DNA from: Linanthus parryae
Lineage: Eukaryota; Streptophyta; Magnoliopsida; Ericales; Polemoniaceae
NCBI GenBank assembly: GCA_023055425.1
Contig: JALGPY010000010.1
Coordinates: 54,039,665 to 54,103,664, forward strand
Direction: 5' to 3'
Length of the DNA: 64,000 nucleotides
Shown: positions 1-12,436 of the stretch, piece after piece
Position numbering within the stretch: position 1 is the first letter of the stretch
Layout of the letters: every line of letters starts with the position of its first letter
Position numbers and translations under genes: made by a program
The notes under the pieces: model-generated
What the model was told of the DNA's origin: nothing
Seen by the model: the letters and a program-made list of their open reading frames with translations, nothing else
The model's database searches: none

Positions 1-831
1 GCTACAAGTTTCCACCGCAAAAACGAATAGAGTAAAATATTTTTGTGAAGTCCAAATAGCTTTAGAAAATGCACCCTTTGTCAAAAGTAGAAGACGTCAA
101 AGTTTATGTGATCAACTTAGCTTGAAGGAATTAAACATGAAACGTAAATTTAGTGTGTCGCTTTGTGAGAACGCATGAAATCGCGGAATGTGGGATATTG
201 GGGTAGATGTATTGAGTATAAGCAAAGAATTCCTTACTAAAATAAAAATAAAAAGAACATGGACTAAGAAATTTCATTAATTGAAAATATCTAGCTTTCC
301 AAAATTTCCCCTTTTCACTTTTTCTTATTTTTTCTTCATTTTTTTTTCTTTTTTTTCAAAATAAGTGACTCAACTATAACTTCCTAAGACTCAATAAAAC
401 TATCAAATAAGAAAATAAAATCTAGACTCAAGATGAAAGGTGAAAATAAATAAAACTACCAAAGAAAGAAGAATAAAAAAAAATCTATGGTTTGACACGG
501 GGAAAGAGTGATGCTTCTCATGAAAGATTCACACTTTTTTTTCAATTTTTTAATTATTTGGATTTTCATTTATTTCATTTTTTTGTATTTTTCATGTAAA
601 TCACTAATGAAGAAAAAGGATTCTTGTAACCATTTAAAAAACAAATGAAATCTACTCCACCCCCAACTAAAATATCACATTGTCCTCAATGTGTGATAAC
701 AATGGAAGAGCAAACAAATTCATATAAGAGACAACGTATAGATGGACCTCATTTTTCGCTTTCTTGGCCACAAAGCACAAATCCTCCTCCAAGAGCAACC
801 TACAAAATAATCAAGAGCAAAAAAACTACAC
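1..831 (-). other. post-integrase 3' region of the first Athila element, noncoding
   Basis: AT-rich DNA with polypyrimidine blocks (about 300-360 and 530-590 on the plus strand). No convincing ORF is seen. At about 650-700 a run of C's is followed by a hairpin, stem CACATTG/CAATGTG around a TCCT loop (676-693). The second Athila element has a similar C-run plus hairpin next to its 3' LTR. The env-like region of Athila elements would lie here, but no protein is readable. Confidence 0.6.
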
Positions 832-1912
832 CTAATATTCACAAAGGTGATACTTTTGGTGAACACTAGTTAGTATAGGTTGGGTCCATAAGAGAAATGG
901 ACTCAACCTTAGCCTCAAATTTTCAACATATGGTTTCGATCTTTGGCCATTCACCTTAAAACTTTCCCCACTTTTGGGGTTCAAAATTTCAATGGTCCCA
1001 TAAGGGTATACATGCTTCACAATATATGGACCATTCCATTTTGATTTCAATTTTCCTCCAAAGAGTTTCATCCTTGAGTTAAAGAGAAGAACTTTTTGAT
1101 TAGGCTCAAAAGACTTAGGAACAATATGTTTGTCATGATAAGCCTTTGTCCTTGCCTTAGAGATCCTAGTGTTCTCATAAGCCTCATTTCTAAGCTCTTC
1201 TAACTCATTCAAGTTTAACTACCTTTCTTCTCCCGCTTTTGCAAGATCAAAATTCAAGAATTTGATGGCCCAATAGGCCTTGTGCTCTAACTCCACCGGA
1301 AGATGGCATGCCTTTTCATACACTAGTCTATATGGAGCCACACCAATGGGAGTCTTGTAAGCGGTACGGTAAGCCCAAAGGGCATCGACCAACCTCAAAG
1401 ACCAATCTTTGCGATTTGGGGTTACCGTTTTCTCCAAAATTCTTTTAATTTCCCTATTAGAAACTTCCACTTGCCCACTAGTTTGTGGGTGGTATGGTGT
1501 GCCAACTTTATGCACAATCCCATACTTTTTTCATGAGGCTCTCAAAAGGCCTATTGCAAAAATGTGTCCCTTCATCGCTAATGATAGCTCGGGGCATGCC
1601 AAAACGAGATAAAATGTGGTGTTGAAGAAACTTAATCACAACTCTATGATCATTGGTTTTTGAAGGTATGGCTTCAACCCAATTTGAAACATAATCCACC
1701 GCGAAGAGTATATATAGGTTGCCAGAGGATGATGGAAATGGACGCATGAAGTCAATACCCCAACAATCAAATATTTCAGTAATTAAAATGGGGTTCAAGG
1801 GCATCATATTTCTTTTTCTAATATTTCCTCCCATCCTTTGGCACCTATCACATGCTTCGCAAAAATGAAATGCATCACTAAAAAGAGTGGGCCAATATAA
1901 ACCACTTTGCAA
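832..1912 (-). pseudogene. integrase of the first Athila element (broken)
   Basis: Integrase region of the gypsy polyprotein, the enzyme that inserts the cDNA into chromosomes. Reading leftwards, 1508-1912 holds the end of the zinc-binding domain (CEACDRCQ) and the first two catalytic aspartates (WGIDFM and ISDEGTHF). A frameshift near 1513, in an A-run, moves the frame to 1219-1515, which contains [17 protein letters not shown] with the third acidic residue. A TAG at 1219-1221 interrupts the frame before 832-1212, which holds the C-terminal domain ([15 protein letters not shown]-like). The two right-hand pieces of this tail are in one frame apart from that stop. The N-terminal histidines lie in further damaged sequence around 1913-2100. 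Confidence 0.85.
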
Positions 1913-2106
1913 AATTTTGGCGGCGGTTTTTCTAGCCGAAAAATGGCCTCCACAAGCATACTCATGGCAAAATGAAAGAACACTATGAAACTCTTAATTT
2001 AGGATGCACCTTCTAACAATTTTATCCGGGCAATATTTAAACAAGTAAGGGTCACCCCAAAATAAATTCAGGCATTCTCTCACAAATCTCAACTTCTCTT
2101 GCCCTT

Positions 2107-4055
2107 TTAAATTTTCCGAAAAATTCCACAAGCAAGATGATTAGCAATATCAGCAAACCAAGGAAAATTTAAAAGGGCAAAGAGATGTTCATCCGGAAAA
2201 GTTTCAAGAATAGGCAAGGAGATTTTTGGCTTAGGAATGTCAATCCTAGACAAGTGATCCGCCACAACATTTTCCACACCTCGTTTATCCTTGATTTCAA
2301 TATCAAACTCTTGAAGCAAAAGTACCCAACGGATTAAACGAGGTTTGGAATCTTTCTTTGTGCAAAGGTATTTCAAGGCGGCATGGTCGGTGTAGACAAG
2401 CACTTTTGAACCAAGCAAGTATGGCCTAAATTTTTCAATAGCAAACACCATGGTCAAAAGCTCTTTTTCCGTAGTGGAATAATTTAATTGAGCATCATTC
2501 AAAGTTTTACTTGCATAATAGATAACATGTGGTTTCTTATCTTCATCTCTTTGACCCAAAACGGCACCAACCACATGGTCACTAGCATCACACATGATTT
2601 CAAAAGGAAGAGTCCATTTGGGTGGTTGCATGATAGGGGCCTTACCAGTAAATTCTTCAACTTTTCAAAGGTCTCTTGGCATGCACTAGACCACTCAAAT
2701 GAATTTTTCTTTTGAAGGAGATTGCTTAAGGGCTTAGCAAGTGAGCTAAAGTCCTTGATAAATCTCCTATAAAATCCCGCTTGACCTAGGAAAGATCTAA
2801 CATCCTTAACACATTTAGGAGGTGGAAGATTAGAAATCACATCTACTTTAGCTTTGTCTACACCAATACCATGAGAGGAAATAACATGATCTAAAACAAT
2901 TCCTTGCCTAACCATAAAGTGGCATTTTTCCCAATTCAAAACTAAATTCTTTTCTTCACATCTTCTCAAAACCATCTCAAGATTTCCAAGACAAGTATCA
3001 AATGAGTTTCCATGCACCGAAAAATCATCCATAAAAACTTCCATGCATTTTTCTACCATGTTTGAAAATATGCTTAACATGCAACGTTGAAAAGTAGCCG
3101 GGGCATTACACAAACCAAAAGGCATCCTCCTATAAGCAAATGTTCCAAATGGACAAGTGAAAGTGGTTTTCTCTTGGTCCATTGGATCTATGGCAATTTG
3201 ATTATAACCCGAGTAGCCATCTAAAAAACAACAAAAAATCGTGCCCCGCTAACCTTTCTAACATTTGATCTATGAATGGAAGGGGAAAGTGATCCTTCCT
3301 AGTGACGGCATTTACTTTTCCTTAATCAATGCACATTCGCCACTTAGTAGGAACTCTAGTGGTCACAAGCTCACCCTTCTCATTTCCACAACGGTGACCC
3401 CCGATTTTTTAGGGACCACTTGGGTAGGACTTACCCATTTACTATCCGAGATGGGGTAAATCATACCCGCATCCAACAACTTGAGCACCTCGGCTCTCAC
3501 AACTTCTTGCATGTGAGGGTTCAACCTCCTTTGAGGCTCTCTTGAAGTTTTGGCATTTTCCTCTAAATGAATTCTATGGGTGCAAATGGAAGGACTAATG
3601 CCTCCAATATCCTCAGTGGACCATCCTATGGCACCCTTGTAGTCCTTCAAAACTTCAAGCAACCTCTTTTCTTGTTCAACATCAAGGGAAGATGAGATTA
3701 TAATAGGATAAGTATCATTAACCCCAAGAAATGCATATTTCAAATCTAAATGAAGGGGTTTCAACTCACAAATTGGTGGAACCCTCACAATGGGAGGTAT
3801 CACCTCACTTTCATGCAACTCACTATCAACACTAGAATGCTCATGAGTCGTCTCAATGACTTGGTCAAGTTGGCCAAAGAGTCTCTCCCCTTCATCAAAG
3901 TCAAATTCTTCTTCCATAAGAAGAGATGAAAGGGGAGTTTTATCATCATACAAAAATTCCAATTCTTCTAAAGTAAGCTCACTTGAATCATTGGAAAATG
4001 TAGCTAGAGTATAAACATCTTCAACAGATGATTCTACCCAACTCACTTCACACAC
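2107..4055 (-). pseudogene. reverse transcriptase-RNase H of the first Athila element (broken)
   Basis: Segment 3363-4055 carries the linker and RT N-terminus (ISDSKWVSPTQVVPKKSG). 2499-3182 carries the RT fingers and palm with [15 protein letters not shown] and the active-site block VFMDDFSVHG. 2107-2631 carries RNase H with [21 protein letters not shown] and ending in DHLSRI. A stop within the IDY motif and at least two frameshifts lie between 3182 and 3363. A further frame change lies near 2640, and the frame ends at 2107, ahead of integrase. The frame change from protease into this piece is near 4100, in a T-run. The enzyme would copy element RNA into DNA; this copy cannot. Confidence 0.88.
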
Positions 4056-4792
4056 ATCATCATCATCTTGTGAGCTTGGGTGAATACATGCATTAAAAAT
4101 TTAAGCTCTAACGTCATATTCCCGAATGTAATATTCATCATACCACTTATACAATTTATTATTGCATTATAAGTAGCAAGAAATGGTATTCCTAAAATAA
4201 TAGGAATGGATGATGTGCCACTAGCCAAAGGGGAGGTGTCTAAAACTATAAAATCCACCGGATAATAACATTGGTTCACTTGAGCCAAGACATCCTCAAT
4301 GATACCTCTAGGGACTCTAGTGGACCTATCCGCCAATTGTGGAGTCACTCTTGTGGGTTTCAACTCACCCAACCCCAACTTCTCATACACCGAGTATGGA
4401 AGGAGGTTTACACTTGCACCCAAATCTAATAAATAATTATGAATTTTATGATCTCCAATGGTGCAAGTAATAGTAGGTGAACCCGGATCTTTATACTTGG
4501 GAGGGAGATTATTTTGGAGAATTGAACTCACTTGCTCGGTGAGAAAATCCTTCTTTCTCACTTGAAGAGTTCTCTTGAAAGTGCAAAGATCCTTGAGAAA
4601 CTTGGCATAAGCTGGAATTTGCTTGATAGCATCCAAGAGAGGGATACTTATTTTGACATTTTGGAATGTCTCAAGGATATCTTGGTTGCTAGATTTCTGA
4701 GTAGTGGCTAAAAGTCTTTGGGGAAATGGTGGAGGAACCTTAATTTCCTCACTTTCTTCCACTACTTGTTTCCCCTTGTCAAGACTACTTTT
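4043..4792 (-). pseudogene. aspartic protease region of the first Athila element
   Basis: The frame contains LLDLGASVNLLPYSVYEKL, the D-L-G-A variant of the aspartic protease active site used by Athila polyproteins. It is followed by LADRSTRVPRGIIEDVL and the hydrophobic stretch IILGIPFLATYNAIIN, typical of the retropepsin C-terminal half. It lies in the same frame as the gag tail upstream and is separated from it only by a TGA at 4793-4795. It loses the RT frame near 4100. The protease would cut the gag-pol polyprotein. Confidence 0.82.
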
Positions 4793-6244
4793 TCACTCTT
4801 GCGAGTCGACAACTCTCTCTTGCTCATCACTCTTCTCACACTCCTCTTCTCCCTCATTTTCATTGGACTCCCCACTTGGAAGTCCATTGTTAACAACCTT
4901 CCCACTTCTAAAAACGGTGATGGCCTTAGCATGTTCCATATGGTTAAAGCTTTGTCCCTTTGGGTTTCGTTGAGGTTGAGATGGGAATTTTCCTTTCTCT
5001 TGAGCATTTATGGTAGACTCTAACCTAGATAATGCATTTATCAACTCTTGGTTAGTTTGGTTTTGGGAAGCCATAAATTTCTCAAAAGTCTCTTCCATAC
5101 TCCTTTTGTTAGGAGGAACATAAGTGGAGATTGAGGGGTTTACTTGGGTGTCTTGGCCTTGTCACCGCGATAAATTTGGGTGATTCCTCCAATTGGAGTT
5201 TTATGTCTCCGAGTAGGGTGAGTTATTATAGGGCTTCCTATAATTGTTAGAATTTAACACATTCACTTGCTCACCCATGAGCTCTTGGACTCTTAGAAAA
5301 TCGGGACATTTACTCAACTCATGAGAGTTATCACTACAAAATGAGCACAATGCCTCACTCTTAGCCTTTAGTTGATACATGGTACCTTCAGGCTTAGAGT
5401 TAGCATCTTTAGAAGGCTCATTAATGTCCCAAGATTGGACTTTCTCACAAATTTCATCTAGACAATCCCAACCCTCATCTTCACCTTTTGTGAAAAAATC
5501 TCCCCCACTCATGGATTCAATTGTGTGCTTATGGTCGCATGGCAAACCATCATAAAAGGAGCTAATCAACCTCCATGTCTCAAAACCATGGTGAGGGCAA
5601 GAGATGAGGATATCCTTGAAGCGTTCCCAAGCTTGGGGAAGTGGCTCTCCCTCCTTAGCACAAAAAGTAACAATTTGCCTTTTTATGGCATTTGTTTTGT
5701 AAGTAGGGAAAAATTTCTTAAGAAACTCTTTCTCTAACTCTTCCCATGTGCCTATGGTCCTAGGTCTCAAGGAGTGAAGCCATGCCTTGGATTTTTCCTT
5801 TAAAGAGAAAGGAAACAATCTAAGCCTTACAGTGTTACTAGAGACACCATTGCAATTAACGGTTGAGGCAATATCATTGAAATCCTTAAGATGAGAGTAA
5901 GCACTCTCGGACTCTAGGCCATGAAACTTGGGAAGAAGTTGAATTGTGTCCGGTTTGACATCAAAGTTCCTTTCATTTAATGGAAACACAAAGCAAGATG
6001 GTGAACTTTGTCGAGTTGGATGCATCAAATCTCTAAGTGAGCGAAATGGCATCATCTCATTGTTGCTACTATGCCCATCCTCTCCATCCATGATTTCAAA
6101 GCTATTAAGAGAGCTAGAATCGTTGGATTGGGCTAAACTACTACTACCACTAGTAGAAGTATTTTCACTAAAGGGATTTCTACCCTCTTCTTCAAGTAAA
6201 GTGCGATGCAATCTATGAGAACTATCACTTTGCCACACACTCAT
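4793..6244 (-). pseudogene. gag of the first Athila element (two internal stops)
   Basis: The first in-frame ATG is at 6244 (MSVWQSDSSHRLHR); a stop lies a few codons above it. The first uninterrupted part runs to a TAA at 5201-5203. The same frame has another stop (TGA) near 5162 and is then open to a TGA at 4793-4795. The retrotransposon gag domain is recognisable (KAWLHSLRPRTIGTWEELEKEF, just under 200 residues in). A CCHC zinc knuckle, CSFCSDNSHELSKC, sits near residue 300. The second segment has gag-tail features: Gln/Asn-rich, then acidic. The frame is shared with the protease downstream, so gag and protease were once a single frame or a read-through pair. Confidence 0.85.
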
Positions 6245-6437
6245 GCAACCCAAGCTCAAATAAAGTTCAAGAGGGTTTCCTAACACAAGCTAGGAGTATG
6301 TTTTTGAGATTTTTTTACTTTTCGCTTTTTTTTGTTCCAAAGTTCAAAAATGAACCCGGAATTTTCTTCAAGCGTATCTAAAAATTAAAAACAAGCAAAA
6401 CAAGAAAGTAACTGAAGAGTGAGTCTCTTAGCACCAA

Positions 6438-6455
6438 TCCCCGTCAACGGCGCCA
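6438..6455 (-). other. primer-binding site, tRNA-Asp type
   Basis: On the minus strand TGGCGCCGTTGACGGGGA lies seven bases beyond the LTR edge. It differs at one base from the TGGCGCCGTTGCCGGGGA in the second Athila element. The match to the 3' end of plant tRNA-Asp is from established knowledge of Athila elements. Confidence 0.85.
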
Positions 6456-6461
6456 AAAATT

Positions 6462-8484
6462 TGTTGATGTCGATAATCCCAAGTATAGGATATCGCTACA
6501 AGTAGTACCCGAGTAAGAACGGGGTCAATTTCCACAAGGATTGGGAAAGAAAATAAGCACTCTAGAGCTAACAAGTAAACTACTAAGCAACTAACTAAAT
6601 TGAAAAAGCGAGTTTCTCAAAGGCTTTAGAGCTAGCAAAGCTTTGAATCCACCACACAAGTGATGGAGCAAGAGTTGTTGATATTGCTAGAGCAAATAAC
6701 TAAGAAAGAAAAAAAACAACTACTAACACTATTACTAGTATGATTCAAACGAGTTTGTCAATAAGAGAGTAAGTTGGGTCAATCAATTCCAATAGAGGCC
6801 TTGTGTGTGAGCATCAACACCCAAAGTTTATGTCAAAGGAAAGCATGGATTATATAGTAAGAGGATTCGTCTAGCTCTTTTATTCAAGAGTGAAATGCAA
6901 ATTCGAGTTATGTCAAGCGTCTTTCATATGTAAACGAGAGCGTTTCCATATGAAAGATCAAGCCACAATTCCGATTTGTAATCCAATACATGAATACTAC
7001 GAATTCGACATCCAAACTTATAAAACTAGAAGAACGATTGAATTTCTCACACACAAGTCATCTATCTTCATCAATCAACCCAACTAGTAGCTTAGTTGTT
7101 CATATTCAAGAGCAAGACACAAGAATTAACAAGAGCATCCATGAAGATATTCATTATATTCAAGCTCAAATACTCTTCAATTCAACCAAATAACACCAAC
7201 TTGCTACCAAATGATGAACAAACTACTAGTATTTGATTCAAACTACACTTAAACCAATCTAACAGTAGCTAACAAGCCAGAAATCAAACTTAACAGCAGC
7301 TAAACAACTCAGCTAACTGCTGATGCAATCACAAAACCCAGAACAGAGTAAAAAACAGAGCCAAAACAGTGCTCCAAAACAGAGCAGATCGAACCCAGAA
7401 ATGAACCCTCTCTCCCTTGGTTGATGCTGGCTCCGTAATAGCTTAGGACGAGCTCGGAATCACCAGAACGAACCCAAAAACCGGCAAGTGCCGAGAGAGA
7501 AGAGAGAGATACCGAGCTTCGGCTAAGCTTGTGTGTGGGTCCTCCTCTTCTTCTTCCTTCTCTTCGGCTTATATAGGCAGTGAGGGAGGGTTGTCGTAGC
7601 CTCCAAGGATTGATCTCAGCCCTTTAATTGAACCAATTCATCCTCTATTGTTGATGTTCAAAAGCTTCGCGAACCCTAAGTCGATTTGGGTCTTTTCTCT
7701 CGGTTGCTTGTTGGGCCGAATTGAGCAGTGGGTTAGGAAGAGGGTTGGACAAGGAGAAGATTGGTACTGATCTCGCTTGATTTGGTGAAGAAACGAGGGA
7801 GATAGGGCCTTCGAAGAAGCTTCGGACGAGCTTTCATGGTGGTGCTCTATTCTGCTTTGTTGAACCTACGGGAGAAGAGAAAGTGAGGGAAAAGACGTGT
7901 GAGGGATGAGCTGTTCTGGAGAAATGGCACCCGGCTCCCCCCTTATTCTCTGTTATGTTTTAAAATACCCCGAATGCTTCCTTTAAAACTTTCTGAAAAT
8001 GGCGTTTAAACCCCCACTCCGTTAAAAACACTTTACTTGAGCCCTTAAAACGTTTAGAAATCCACACTTTAGCCCCAATTCCGTTAAGTTCTTCTCTATT
8101 TTGCCCTCCACTTCAAACTTTGACTCTCATTTTGACCTCTTTTCTTCTAAATCTTCAATAACGACCCCATATTCTTCTCTTGGCTTCTAAAATAGGTCTA
8201 CAAATCTCCACTTTAAATTGCAAATTAGTTGCTTTGTCTTCAACATTAGCCTCTTTATCACTTGACTCCTTCAAATTAAGCCTTCCGATTCCTTCTTCAA
8301 GCTTTCCCAACTAGCCCCTTGCGTTCTAAATCACGTCTTTGCCTACAAAATAAGATAAAAACAACCAAAACTCTAAAGACAAGCATAAGTCTAGAAAGAG
8401 AGATAAAATAGCTGAATTACACATATTAGCAAGTTATGAAGAGTTCCTTAACATACTAAAATATGCAATTTTAAGTCGTCAACA
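6462..8484 (-). repeat. 5' LTR of the first Athila element
   Basis: The left edge TGTTGATG abuts the primer-binding site and the right edge is GTCGTCAACA. The terminal inverted hexamer TGTTGA/TCAACA fits LTR ends. The length is about 2.0 kb. A TATA-like element for minus-strand transcription is at 7568-7576. Small ORFs inside (near 6890-7193) are not conserved proteins. The right edge is inferred from this terminal symmetry, because the partner LTR is outside the window. Confidence 0.75.
7568..7576 (-). promoter_or_regulatory. TATA-like box in the first Athila LTR
   Basis: Plus-strand CTTATATAG reads CTATATAAG on the minus strand. It lies inside the LTR at a position suited to a U3 promoter driving the element. 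No start site can be measured. Confidence 0.45.
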
Positions 8485-9921
8485 CATGAAAGACAAAGAC
8501 AAAGTATTTCTAAGGCTCCAAGGCATTGAGATACTGAGCAGAGCTTCAAAGCCTCGAGAATAGCTTTATTATGCTGAATGTTCTAACAATCTCGTGGTGC
8601 AGATTGGCTATCTGATAATTAAGATAAGAGATTTGATGCAAATACTTATGTTTTATATTCTCTATATATCTAACACAATTTCAAATATCCTGATAAGAGA
8701 GAATCAAAGATTTCTGGTTTTAACATTGAAAGACTGTGAAGCATGTTCAGAGCTTCATGGCCTTGAGATGTGCCTTGAGTTGCTGACAGCTTTACAAAAT
8801 TAATTTGATTCTTTATTGCAGGGTTTGATCTTTATTATTGTGATTGTTTAATGACTTCTAAGAGTCTTAAACTAGTTTATCATGAGTTTTATGTTTCAGA
8901 AGTTAATCAGATTATTGTTTTATTTACTTATCCAGTTTTTATTCAGAAACTGGAAATCCAAACAGACTTAGTGCTGTTATGTTTCTGATTTTGTTGTTGC
9001 TATGTTTTAATGTTGTTGCAGGTTTTTTAAACGTGCAAATGCAATCTCAAAAAACTCCAACGGATATCTACTCAGAGCTGTTTGAATTTAAGTTGGAAAG
9101 GATGAGGATTTGCAGGAACTAAGATCCTAAAATCTCTCATTCAGTTGCAGTGAGTAGATAAAAGACTGGTTTGAATTTTGAAAGCAGCAGAGGCTTGCAT
9201 AAAACTGAGAGAGGTGTGGAATATTCGTGGGATTTCAAAAATTCAAACACACAGACATTCAGGCTTCAATTCCATCTTTCAGAAGATCAATCATTCAAGT
9301 TTCCTGAAGAACACATCCAGGCCTTCACAAGCTTATTCTTCTACTGTGTTCTTCTTCTGTTTTGTAATATGCTTATCTTTTGTATATCTAAAACCTCACT
9401 AAACCTAGTGGTTGGTTGTTCAAGTGAACAGCAAGAAGTTCTTGTTAGCTCAACAGTTAGTAGCTGATACTAGATAGGTTTGGAACCACAATCTGTATAG
9501 GTGTAAGGGAATTCACTTAGGCTTGAAGATCTAGGGCTGTTTCTGTGTGAGTAATAAGAAGTGTTTGCCCAATTCTGGTGGGATTAGATCCCTTAGGCAG
9601 AGAGTAGGTCCATTGGGACTGAACTATGTGAATTGCATTGTGTTCTTTACTTTAAAGTTTTGTTATTTTCTGTTGCACACAACTCAAATCAAACTAGGGT
9701 TTTTATGCTGTTCAAAACTGGTTAAATTTCAAGGCCTTGAAGCTTTCTATTTGCCTGTGAAACTTTCTGACTGTTTTCTAAAATCTCAAGGCTCTGAGAT
9801 TTGAGTTTCTCACATAGTTAATCAGTTAAAATCTGAGTTTAGCAAAAATTTTTCATACTCTACTCAATCCCCACTTCTAGAGTATTTAGGTCATGTATTT
9901 AGTCTACATCACACACTTTCA
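8485..9921 (+). other. LTR-like remnant of uncertain type, no gene
   Basis: About 1.4 kb with no recognisable protein. Short motifs of the type GAGCTTC...GCCTTGAGAT recur at about 8515-8560, 8745-8770 and 9730-9800. The 3' part (CTCAATCCCCACTTCTAGAG, about 9863-9882) resembles the pyrimidine-rich 3' end I associate with Sirevirus (Maximus/SIRE) LTRs. No PBS or clear ends are seen. Small ORFs near 8594, 9171 and 9547 look accidental. It ends abruptly at the copia frame at 9922. Confidence 0.3.
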
Positions 9922-11221
9922 GTTGCTGCATTGGCCGTAGGCGTGTACGTGTTGTCTCTGCCTTCAGGATTAGTTTTAGAATTAAATAATTGCTATTTTG
10001 TGCCTGCTATGAGCAGAAACATTATTTCTATTTCTTGTTTGGACAAGAAAGGCTTTATAATTTCAATAAAGAACAATTGTTGTTCCATCTATTTTAGTAA
10101 TATTCACTATTGTAGTGCGCAATTATTTAATGGACTATACGTCCTTGATCTAAGCAATCTTGTCTACAACATTAATACTAAGAGGATTAGAATAAATGAT
10201 TTAAATCCTGCTTACTTATGGCACTGTCGTTTAGGCCACATAAACGAGAAACGTGTATCTAGACTCCATAAGGATGGATTTCTAGACTCATTTTATTTTG
10301 AATCATATGAGACATGTGAGGCTTGTTTATTGGGAAAGATGACAAAGTACCCTTTCAATAAGAAAGGAGAAAGGACTAGTGAGCAATTGACGCTCGTGCA
10401 TACTGATGTATGTGGGCCATTTGCCACGCCTGCCAGGGGTGGTTACGTCTACTTCATCACATTTACTGATGATTTCAGCAGATATGGATTTGTATACCTT
10501 ATGAGGCCAAATCTGAATCCTTTGAAAGGTTCAAAGAATTCAAGAGTGAAGTAGAGAAGCATCTTGGCAAAAGTATCAAGGCTCTACGATCGGATCATGG
10601 AGGAGAATACTTGAGCCAAGAGTTTGACGACTATCTTAGATAGTGTGGGATCGTGTCCCAACTCACTCCACCCGGAACGCCACAATGGAACGGCGTATCC
10701 GAAAGAAGGAATCGAACACTATTGGATATGGTTCGATCTATGATGTGTCAAACCGATCTTCCATTATCATTTTGGGGCTATGCTCTATTAAGTGCATCTT
10801 TCACCATTAACCGTGTTCCATCTAAATCAGTCATGAAGACACCACATGAGTTGTGGAGTGGGAGGCGTCCTACACTGTCGACATGATGATTTGGGGCTGC
10901 GATGTCTATATAAAGTGTTTACAATCAGACAAGCTAGGGCCTAAGTCGGATAAGTGTAAGTTTGTGGGGTACCCTAAGGAAACTAAGGGTTACTACATCT
11001 ACAATCCAATTGAGAACAAAGTATTTGTTGCTCGGTCCGGCGTTTTTTTAGAAAGAGAGTTTGTCTCTAAAGAAGCAAGTGGGAGGACTGTAGAACTTGA
11101 AGAAGTTCAAGAACCACAAAACACTGATCCTACTATGGAACATGAGCAGGAACCACAAGTAGTTGTGGAACAAACTGTTCAAGTAGCACAAGAGCTTCGT
11201 ATATCTAGTAGAGTGCGTTAG
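9922..11221 (+). pseudogene. copia pre-integrase and integrase region (broken)
   Basis: The frame opens with VAALAVGVYVLSLPSGLVLE and FVPAMSRNIIS, the protease-integrase linker of Angela-type copia. The zinc domain is WHCRLGHINEKR...CEACLLGKM (HHCC). The catalytic acids are in HTDVCGPF, RSDHGGEY and NGVSERRNRTLLD. A frameshift near 10505 and a TAG near 10639 break the core. Another frame change near 10860-10890 leads into LGPKSDKCKFVGYPKETKGY, the integrase C-terminal part. A TAG at 11219-11221 ends the segment, although the frame continues into RT. Confidence 0.85.
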
Positions 11222-12436
11222 GAGCCAGAAAGGTATGGACTTATCGTGATTGAGTTTGGTGACATGATGCTCATAGATGATGATCCTACTAGTTATGAAG
11301 AGGCCATGAAAGGGCCGGACTCTCAGAAGTGTCTTGAGGCCATGAGATCCGATATGGAATTCATGTATACCAACAAAGTATGGACTTTGGTGGAACCACC
11401 CGAAGGGGCGCGGCCCATAGGGTGCAAGTGGGTCTTCAAGAAGAAGATGGACATGGATGGTAATGTGATTACCTATAAGGGCCGATTGGTGGCTAAAGGA
11501 TCTAGACAGATTCATGGTATTGACTATGATGAAATCTTTTCACCAGTCGCAATGACCAAATCCATCCGAATCCTACTCGCCATTGCAGCATAATACGACT
11601 ATGACATTTGGCATATGGATGTCAAAACAGCATTCCTTTATGGGAATCTCCTCGAGGACGTGTATATGATACAGCCAGAGGGTTTTGAATATCCAAAGCA
11701 AGCCAACAAAGTTTTTAACCTGCAACTTTCCATTTATGGATTGAAGCAAGCTTCTAGGAGTTGGAATCGATGTTTTGATGAAGTAGTCAAAGAGTTTGAA
11801 TTCATCTTAAACGAAGATGAGTCTTGTGTCTACAAGAAGGTTAGTGGGAGCTCTGTACTTTTTCTGGTCTTGTATGTGGATGCCATACTACTCATTGGAA
11901 ATGACATTCCCATGTTGCAATCTGTCAAATATTGGCTGGGAAAGTGTTTCTCAATGAGAAAATTAGGAGAAGCAACATATATACTTGGTATAAATATCTA
12001 TAGAGATAGATCTAGGAGACTACTAGGCCAAAGTCAAAGTACATATATAGACAAGGTGTTGAAACGGTTCAATATGCAAGATTCAAAGAAGGGATTCTTG
12101 CCCATGTCACATGGAATCACTCTTTCGAAGATTGATTGTCCTTCCAATGAGATTGAGAACGGATGTATGAGTAGGATTCCTTATGCATCGTCCATAGGAT
12201 CTATCATGTACGACATGTTATGTACTAGACCAGATGTGTCATATGCCTTGAGTATGACAAGCAGATACCAGTCCAATCCAGGTGAGAGTCACTGGATTGC
12301 AGTCAAGAACATCCTAAAGTACTTGAGAAGAACTAAGGATTCTTTCTTGATATTTGGTGGTGAGGAAGAGTTGCGTATAAGGGGTTACACGGATGCAATC
12401 TTCCAAACCGACAAAGATGATTTCAGATCACAATAG
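11222..12436 (+). pseudogene. copia reverse transcriptase with mutated active site
   Basis: The frame is the same as the preceding segment. RT blocks are EAMRSDMEFMYTNKVWTLVE, GCKWVFKKK, GRLVAKGSRQ, FSPVAM, DVKTAFLYG, and the active-site block LYVDAILLIGND. The canonical motif is YVDD; here the second aspartate reads Ala, which by itself should abolish polymerisation. A TAA at 11591-11593 splits the domain just before YDYDIWHMDVKTAFL. A TAG at 12434-12436 closes the segment in the same frame as RNase H. Confidence 0.87.

Larger units (their letters stand above)
1..8484 (-). mobile_element. Athila-like Ty3/gypsy retrotransposon, decayed, left part missing
   Basis: Read on the minus strand the order is LTR (6462-8484), tRNA-Asp primer-binding site (6438-6455), gag, protease, reverse transcriptase, RNase H, integrase, then a noncoding tail that runs off the left edge. 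This is the Ty3/gypsy order, with protease before RT and integrase last. The protease motif DLGAS, the RT motif FMDDF and the tRNA-Asp priming site are typical of Athila. The second LTR is not in the window, so neither target duplication nor age can be read. Coding parts carry at least five in-frame stops and several frameshifts, so the copy is old and inactive. Confidence 0.9.
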
